8,274 nucleotides of DNA from Devosia equisanguinis (lineage in GTDB: Bacteria > Pseudomonadota > Alphaproteobacteria > Rhizobiales > Hyphomicrobiaceae), in assembly GCA_945901835.1 (NCBI GenBank), contig CAMDMH010000113.1, positions 1 to 8,274 on the forward strand, in the 5' to 3' direction. The notes beneath the pieces were generated by a model, which was given only the letters and a program-made list of their open reading frames with translations, made no database searches and was not told the origin of the DNA. Below, piece by piece: positions 4,636 to 8,274 of the stretch. Position 1 is the first letter of the stretch. Each line of letters starts with the position of its first letter. Made by a program: the position numbers and the translations under genes.

Positions 4636-5391
4636 CTATCGGGAACCGCGATCACCGCGATCACCGCGGTCACCACGATCGCGTCGGCCTTCGCCTTCGC
4701 GACGACGGGCACCACCGCTCTCCTGCAGCTCATTGTGACGGCGCTCGGACGCCATCGGATCGTGCTCGAGGATCTCGCCCTTGAACACCCAGACCTTGAT
4801 GCCGATGATGCCGTAGGCAGTCATCGCGCGGCCATAGCCGAAGTCGATGTCGGCGCGCAAAGTATGAAGCGGCACGCGACCCTCACGGTACCATTCGGTA
4901 CGAGCGATTTCAGCGCCGCCGAGACGGCCGGCGACGTTGATCCGGATGCCGAGCGCGCCGGTCTTGAGTGCAGTCTGGACCGCACGCTTCATCGCGCGAC
5001 GGAATGCAACGCGGCGCTCGAGCTGCTGGGCGATGCCTTCGGCGATCAGGATCGCGTCGATTTCCGGCTTGCGGATCTCGACGATGTTGAGATGGACCTC
5101 GGAGGCGGTCAGCGCCGCGATCTCGCTGCGCAGCTTCTCGATGTCGGTGCCCTTCTTGCCGATCAGCACGCCGGGACGGCCGGTGTAGACCGTAACGCGG
5201 CATTTGCGATGCGGCCGTTCGATCACGACCTTCGAGATCGAGGCTGCCCGCTGCTGCTTGAGGATATGAGCGCGAATCGCCATGTCCTCGAGGAATAGCT
5301 TGGAATATTCCTGGCGACCGGCGAACCACCGGCTGTCCCAGGTACGGTTGATGCCGACCCGCAAGCCGACGGGGTTGATCTTCTGACCCAT
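4636..5391 (-). CDS. rpsC: Small-subunit ribosomal protein S3 with Gly-Asp-Arg repeat tail
   Basis: S3 lies on the 30S head at the mRNA entry channel, where with S4 and S5 it contributes helicase activity on mRNA. The 251-residue product begins MGQKINPVGLRVGINRTWDSRW. It has a type II KH domain around residues 40-110 with the GxxG loop at residues 78-81 (GKKG), and the C-terminal domain with INVAGRLGGAEIARTEWYREGRVPLHTLRADIDFGYG. From about residue 213 on (after FKGEILEHDPM) a charged, probably disordered tail follows, ending in four RGD-type units coded by 9-bp DNA repeats. E. coli S3 is about 233 residues, so the tail accounts for the extra length. An AGGAG lies about 8 nt before ATG 5391. 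The stop is TAG, and the gap to rplP is 46 nt. Confidence 0.97.
   Translation of the reverse strand: MGQKINPVGLRVGINRTWDSRWFAGRQEYSKLFLEDMAIRAHILKQQRAASISKVVIERPHRKCRVTVYTGRPGVLIGKKGTDIEKLRSEIAALTASEVHLNIVEIRKPEIDAILIAEGIAQQLERRVAFRRAMKRAVQTALKTGALGIRINVAGRLGGAEIARTEWYREGRVPLHTLRADIDFGYGRAMTAYGIIGIKVWVFKGEILEHDPMASERRHNELQESGGARRREGEGRRDRGDRGDRGDRGSR
4647..4682 (-). repeat. Four 9-bp tandem repeats inside the rpsC 3' end
   Basis: On the plus strand the units are CGCGATCAC (4647-4655), CGCGATCAC (4656-4664), CGCGGTCAC (4665-4673) and CACGATCGC (4674-4682, degenerate). Each is one coding unit of Arg-Gly-Asp, so copy-number changes would keep the reading frame and only alter the length of the S3 tail. 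Confidence 0.8.
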
Positions 5392-5393
5392 GC

Positions 5394-5795
5394 TCAGCTC
5401 TCCTCAGCCGCGGCTTCCGCCACGGGCTTGACCTCGCGCACGATCACGGTGATCTGCGCGAATGGCTTCTCGATCCTGCTCGAACGACCGCGACCGCGGG
5501 CCGCGAAGCGCTTCATAACGAGGTTCTTGCCGACCCAGGCTTCGGCGACCACGAGGTCGTCGACGTCGAGGCCGTGGTTGTTCTCGGCATTGGCGACCGC
5601 GCTCATGACGCACTTACGTACGTCCTGGGCGATCCGCTTCTTGGAGAACTCCAAGTCGGCGATCGCAGTGTTGACTTTCTTGCCGCGGATCAGACCCGCA
5701 ACCAGATTGAGCTTCTGCGGCGAAACCCGAAGATTCCGCGCTACAGCACGGACTTCGTTCTCGGCGAGGCTTCGCTCACGCTTCGGCTTGCCCAT
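5394..5795 (-). CDS. rplV: Large-subunit ribosomal protein L22
   Basis: L22 binds all 23S rRNA domains, and its long beta-hairpin forms part of the exit-tunnel constriction together with L4. The frame gives 133 residues. The globular part has VRAVARNLRVSPQKLNLVAGLIRGK at about residues 16-40 and a helix ending in CVMSAVANAENNHGLDVDDLVV. The hairpin is VKRF-like (VMKRFAARGRGRSSRIEKPFAQITVIV), at roughly residues 93-119. A short acidic/Ala tail (AEAAAEES) closes the protein and is slightly longer than the E. coli form. ATG 5795 follows GGAGAG with 4 nt spacing. The TGA stop is 2 nt from the rpsC ATG, so translation is probably coupled. Confidence 0.97.
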   Translation of the reverse strand: MGKPKRERSLAENEVRAVARNLRVSPQKLNLVAGLIRGKKVNTAIADLEFSKKRIAQDVRKCVMSAVANAENNHGLDVDDLVVAEAWVGKNLVMKRFAARGRGRSSRIEKPFAQITVIVREVKPVAEAAAEES

Positions 5796-5805
5796 GAGAC
5801 TCTCC

Positions 5806-6093
5806 TCAGCCCTTCGCCTTGACGGCCTTCTTGTCGCCGCCGTGGCTCGAGAACGAGCGGGTGGGGGCGAACTCGCCGAACTTATGCCCGATCATGTCCT
5901 CGGTAATGGACACGGGAACATGCTTCTTGCCGTTGTAGACGCCGAACGTCAGGCCGACGAACTGCGGCAGGACGGTCGAGCGGCGGCTCCAGATCTTGAT
6001 GACTTCGTTGTTGCGACCGGACGCGCGCGTCTTCTCCGCCTTCTTCAACATGAAGCCGTCGACGAACGGACCTTTCCAGACTGAGCGTGGCAC
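5806..6093 (-). CDS. rpsS: Small-subunit ribosomal protein S19 (GTG start)
   Basis: S19 sits in the head of the 30S subunit near the A-site finger and contacts S13. The 95-residue product matches the family throughout: PRSVWKGPFVDGFMLKKAEK at the N-terminus, IKIWSRRSTVLPQFVGLTF in the middle, then VYNGKKHVPVSITEDMIGHKFGEFAPTRSF. The start is GTG rather than ATG. The family-typical PRSVWKGPF follows it directly, no ATG is available in frame nearby, and GGAG at 6101-6104 has 7 nt spacing. The TGA stop lies 10 nt before rplV, whose Shine-Dalgarno (GGAGAG) overlaps this stop region. Confidence 0.97.
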   Translation of the reverse strand: MPRSVWKGPFVDGFMLKKAEKTRASGRNNEVIKIWSRRSTVLPQFVGLTFGVYNGKKHVPVSITEDMIGHKFGEFAPTRSFSSHGGDKKAVKAKG

Positions 6094-6100
6094 GTGCGAT

Positions 6101-6104
6101 CTCC
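6101..6104 (-). promoter_or_regulatory. Shine-Dalgarno supporting the rpsS GTG start
   Basis: GGAG lies in the 34-nt rplB-rpsS spacer, 7 nt upstream of the GTG at 6093. It supports GTG as the true start codon of rpsS. Confidence 0.65.
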
Positions 6105-6127
6105 GTTTATTCCAGTGGCGGCGCGGA

Positions 6128-6946
6128 TCAGGATTTCGCGCGGCTGCGAATGATGTACTTGTCGGTCGTCTTGTTCTTGCGGGTCTTGTAACCCTTGGTC
6201 GGCTTGCCCCACGGAGTCGCCCAATGCTTGCCGCCGTTGGTACGGCCGCCGTTGGGATGATCGACGGGGTTCATGGTGATCGAGCGAACCGTCGGACGGA
6301 TGCCATTCCAACGTGTGCGGCCGGCTTTGCCCGTGACCTGGTTGGAATTATCCGGGTTCGACACCGCGCCGACGCTCGCCATGCAGTCGGCGCGAACACG
6401 GCGGGTTTCACCGGAGCCCATGCGCAGGATCGCCCAACCGCTGTCGCGGCCGACGAGTTGCACGTAGGCACCTGCAGAGCGAGCGATCTGCCCGCCCCGG
6501 CCGGGCTTCAGCTCCACGTTGTGGACAATCGTACCGATCGGCAGAGCCGCCAGCGGCATTGCATTACCGGGCTTCACGTCGACCTTCTGACCGGAGACGA
6601 CAGAGTCCCCAACCGCGAGGCGCTGCGGCGCCAGGATGTACGCAAGCTCGTCGTCCTCATAGCGGATCAGCGCGATGAACGCCGTCCTGTTCGGATCGTA
6701 CTCGAGCCGCTCGACCTTGGCCGGCATGTCGAACTTGCGACGACGGAAGTCGACAAGACGATAGGCCTGCTTGTGACCGCCGCCGATGTGGCGGGTTGTG
6801 ATGCGACCCGTGTTGTTGCGACCGCCGGTCTTCGACTTGCCTTCGACAAGACGCTTGACCGGATCGCCCTTCCACAAGTGGCTGCGATCGATCAGCACCA
6901 GCTGGCGCAGACCGGGACTCGCAGGCCGAAAAGACTTCAATGCCAT
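6128..6946 (-). CDS. rplB: Large-subunit ribosomal protein L2 with a shortened active-centre loop
   Basis: L2 is needed for 50S assembly, subunit joining and peptidyl-transferase activity. The 272-residue product starts with the family-typical MALKSF. It carries GGHKQAYRLVDFRRR, VERLEYDPNRTAFIALI, ILAPQRL, the core GGQIARSAGAYVQLVGRD, and the C-terminal basic segment TPWGKPTKGYKTRKNK. The conserved histidine of the NPVDH motif (His229 in E. coli) is present. The residues after it are unusual: HPNGGRTNGG replaces the common HPHGGGEGRTSGG, so the second His is Asn and about three residues are gone. The frame is intact on both sides, so this is a natural-looking variant rather than a sequencing frameshift. 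ATG 6946 is preceded by AAGGAAGG at about 9 nt. The gap to rpsS is 34 nt. Confidence 0.97.
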   Translation of the reverse strand: MALKSFRPASPGLRQLVLIDRSHLWKGDPVKRLVEGKSKTGGRNNTGRITTRHIGGGHKQAYRLVDFRRRKFDMPAKVERLEYDPNRTAFIALIRYEDDELAYILAPQRLAVGDSVVSGQKVDVKPGNAMPLAALPIGTIVHNVELKPGRGGQIARSAGAYVQLVGRDSGWAILRMGSGETRRVRADCMASVGAVSNPDNSNQVTGKAGRTRWNGIRPTVRSITMNPVDHPNGGRTNGGKHWATPWGKPTKGYKTRKNKTTDKYIIRSRAKS

Positions 6947-6961
6947 GGCGGCGACCCTTCC

Positions 6962-7261
6962 TTATAGACCGGTCATCACATCGATCATGTGGCCAGCTTC
7001 CAGCGTGACGACGGCTTTCTTGACGTCGCTCTGGAGGGCCACCATGCCGCGGAACACCTTCTTCTTGCCCTTGCGGACAGAGGTGTTCACAGCTTTGACC
7101 TTGACCGAAAACAACTGCTCCACAGCCGCCTTGATCTGCGGTTTGGTGGCAGTGCTTCTGACCTTGAACACGACCTGGTTGTTGACCGAGGCCCTGGTAG
7201 ATTTCTCGGTGATCACCGGAGAGATGATCACGTCATAGGCGTTGTGGGCTGGGTTGTTCAT
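6962..7261 (-). CDS. rplW: Large-subunit ribosomal protein L23
   Basis: L23 sits at the exit of the peptide tunnel and is the docking site for trigger factor and the signal recognition particle. The 99-residue product has the usual length. It opens with the signature YDVIISPVITEKST (residues 9-22), followed by the beta strand VVFKVRSTATKPQIKAAVE. The rRNA-binding loop VRKGKKKVFRG lies around residues 62-72. The ATG overlaps the rplD stop by four bases (ATGA), a classic coupling arrangement. The TAA stop runs into the rplB Shine-Dalgarno (TAAGGAAGG), and 15 nt separate the two genes. Confidence 0.97.
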   Translation of the reverse strand: MNNPAHNAYDVIISPVITEKSTRASVNNQVVFKVRSTATKPQIKAAVEQLFSVKVKAVNTSVRKGKKKVFRGMVALQSDVKKAVVTLEAGHMIDVMTGL

Positions 7262-7884
7262 TTGAACCGCGCCTCCAGCGCTTCCACGGCCGCCTTGGTG
7301 AGCACGAGCTTCTTGCGGCGCAGGATGTCATAGACGTTGATGCCCTGGACGGGCAGGACATCGATATTGGGGATGTTGCGGGCAGCGCGGGCGAAACCCG
7401 GCTCCAGCTCTGCCCCGTCGATGATGAGCGCGTTCTTCAACTCTAGCTTGGCGAAACGATCGCGAAGGCCCTTGGTCTTGCCGTCGGTGACAGCGGCCTT
7501 GTCGAGCACCACGATCTCGCCGGCCTTCGCCTTTGCAGAGAGTGCATGGCGCAGAGCCAGAGCGCGGACCTTCTTGGGCAGTTCGATGGCATGGCTGCGC
7601 GGCTTGGGACCGAACGCCTTACCACCACCGCGCCACTGGGGAACCGACTTGTCGCCGTGGCGGGCGCTGCCCGTTCCCTTCTGCTTATACATTTTCTTGC
7701 CGGTCACATTGACCTCCGACCGGTCCTGCGCATGGTGCGTGCCGGCCATACGCTTGAGCGTCTGGTAGCGGACCATACGGGAGATCAGATCGGAGCGAGG
7801 CTCCAGGCCGAAGATAGTATCCGAAAGCTCGATCGTGCCCGCGGTCGCGGCGTCGAGCGTCATAACGCTTGTCTGCACGACCAT
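7258..7884 (-). CDS. rplD: Large-subunit ribosomal protein L4
   Basis: L4 is a primary 23S rRNA binder whose extended loop lines the peptide exit tunnel. In E. coli it also represses the S10 operon through the leader upstream of rpsJ, which would lie outside this window. The frame gives 208 residues from ATG 7884. The tunnel loop is at about residues 61-93 (TGKKMYKQKGTGSARHG, then PQWRGGGKAFGP), and the C-terminal half has NALIIDGAE and ARNIPNIDVLPVQGINVYDILRR. The start is uncertain. ATG 7884 sits only 2 nt after the AAGGAG at 7887-7892. An in-frame GTG at 7878 has 8 nt spacing and gives an N-terminus (VQTSVMTLDA) of the same length as recalled alphaproteobacterial L4 proteins. The outer ATG is given here as the upper bound. 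The stop overlaps the rplW start as ATGA. Confidence 0.95.
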   Translation of the reverse strand: MVVQTSVMTLDAATAGTIELSDTIFGLEPRSDLISRMVRYQTLKRMAGTHHAQDRSEVNVTGKKMYKQKGTGSARHGDKSVPQWRGGGKAFGPKPRSHAIELPKKVRALALRHALSAKAKAGEIVVLDKAAVTDGKTKGLRDRFAKLELKNALIIDGAELEPGFARAARNIPNIDVLPVQGINVYDILRRKKLVLTKAAVEALEARFK

Positions 7885-8274
7885 TACTCCTTGGCTGCAG
7901 CGGCTTGAGCCGCATCACGTTTGCGAACGGCGGCCGGCTTGGGAGCGTCCTTGTGGAGCGGACGCTTGACCGCGTCGCGCACCATGACCCAACCGCCCTT
8001 AGAGCCCGGCACTGAGCCGCGGATCATAAGAAGGCCGCGCCCGACATCGATCTTAGCGACGATGAGGTTCTGCGTAGTGACCCGCTCGTCGCCGAGATGG
8101 CCGGCCATCTTCTTGCCCTTGAACACCTTGCCGGGGTCCTGCCGCTGGCCGGTCGAACCGTGTGAGCGATGCGACACCGACACACCGTGCGAAGCGCGCA
8201 GACCACCGAAGTGATGGCGCTTCATGACACCGGCGAAACCCTTGCCGATGGTGGTGCCGACGACGTCGACGAAC
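7884..8274 (-). CDS. rplC: Large-subunit ribosomal protein L3, C-terminal part (5' end outside window)
   Basis: L3 binds 23S rRNA early in 50S assembly and sends a long loop toward the peptidyl-transferase centre. The reading frame is open to the window edge, giving 129 residues and a TAA stop. About the first 100 residues are missing. The visible part carries the family signature: GKGFAGVMKRHHFGGLRASHG, then SHRSHGSTGQRQDPGKVFKGKKMAGHLG, the rRNA-reaching loop. Its Gln-containing GQRQDPG turn corresponds to the region methylated by PrmB in E. coli. The protein ends in an Ala/Lys-rich tail (KDAPKPAAVRKRDAAQ), which I infer is disordered. The stop overlaps the first possible rplD ATG by one base (TAATG), so translation is probably coupled. 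The methionine at 8225 is internal, because L3 sequence continues upstream of it. Confidence 0.96.
   Translation of the reverse strand, partial: FVDVVGTTIGKGFAGVMKRHHFGGLRASHGVSVSHRSHGSTGQRQDPGKVFKGKKMAGHLGDERVTTQNLIVAKIDVGRGLLMIRGSVPGSKGGWVMVRDAVKRPLHKDAPKPAAVRKRDAAQAAAAKE
7887..7892 (-). promoter_or_regulatory. Shine-Dalgarno of rplD that bears on its start codon
   Basis: AAGGAG lies in the last codons of rplC. Spacing to the ATG at 7884 is 2 nt, which is shorter than is usually efficient. Spacing to the in-frame GTG at 7878 is 8 nt, which is typical. This favours the GTG as the real start, but a coupled reinitiation at TAATG could still use the ATG. Confidence 0.6.

Noticed and set aside
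6094..6127. Possible frameshift in rplB near the HPNGGR loop or at its end
   Set aside because: The frame aligns with L2 on both sides of the loop, and the change is a multiple of three residues. The C-terminus ends normally in a basic tail.

Overview
The window is a dense, single-direction block of ribosomal protein genes, all on the minus strand. It holds most of the conserved S10 and spc clusters. In the direction of transcription (high to low coordinates) the order is rplC (5' part missing), rplD, rplW, rplB, rpsS, rplV, rpsC, rplP, rpmC, rpsQ | rplN, rplX, rplE, rpsN, rpsH, rplF, rplR, rpsE (3' part missing). This is the classical bacterial order with no gene missing, inserted or inverted. 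rpsJ and the start of rplC should lie beyond the right edge, and the rest of rpsE followed by rpmD, rplO and secY beyond the left edge.

The DNA is GC-rich. The protein sequences (S3 opening MGQKINPVGLRVGINRTWDSRW, long zinc-free S14, L3 segment GKGFAGVMKRHHFGGL) fit an alphaproteobacterium. I cannot fix the order. Several proteins carry lineage-type extras: an Ala/Lys-rich N-terminal extension on L5, a Gly-Asp-Arg repeat tail on S3, and a shortened loop in L2 just after its conserved active-centre histidine.

Genes are tightly packed and mostly translationally coupled. Examples are rplC/rplD TAATG, rplD/rplW ATGA, rplN/rplX TGATG, and spacers of 2 to 20 nt elsewhere. Five spacers are clearly longer (59 to 113 nt): rplP-rpmC, rpsQ-rplN, rplE-rpsN, rpsH-rplF and rplF-rplR. 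Each begins, 3 to 14 nt after the upstream stop codon, with a GC-rich inverted repeat that would fold as a hairpin in the mRNA. None is followed by a U-tract, so they do not look like intrinsic terminators. The rplE-rpsN element is the most elaborate and ends 4 nt before the rpsN Shine-Dalgarno. Two of the spacers also hold short tandem repeats.

No stretch over 300 bases lacks a gene. I see no tRNA, rRNA, CRISPR, insertion sequence or convincing promoter. I do not see a new protein system here. What deserves a second look is the recurrent post-stop hairpins, the L2 loop change, the L5 and S3 extensions and a few non-ATG starts.
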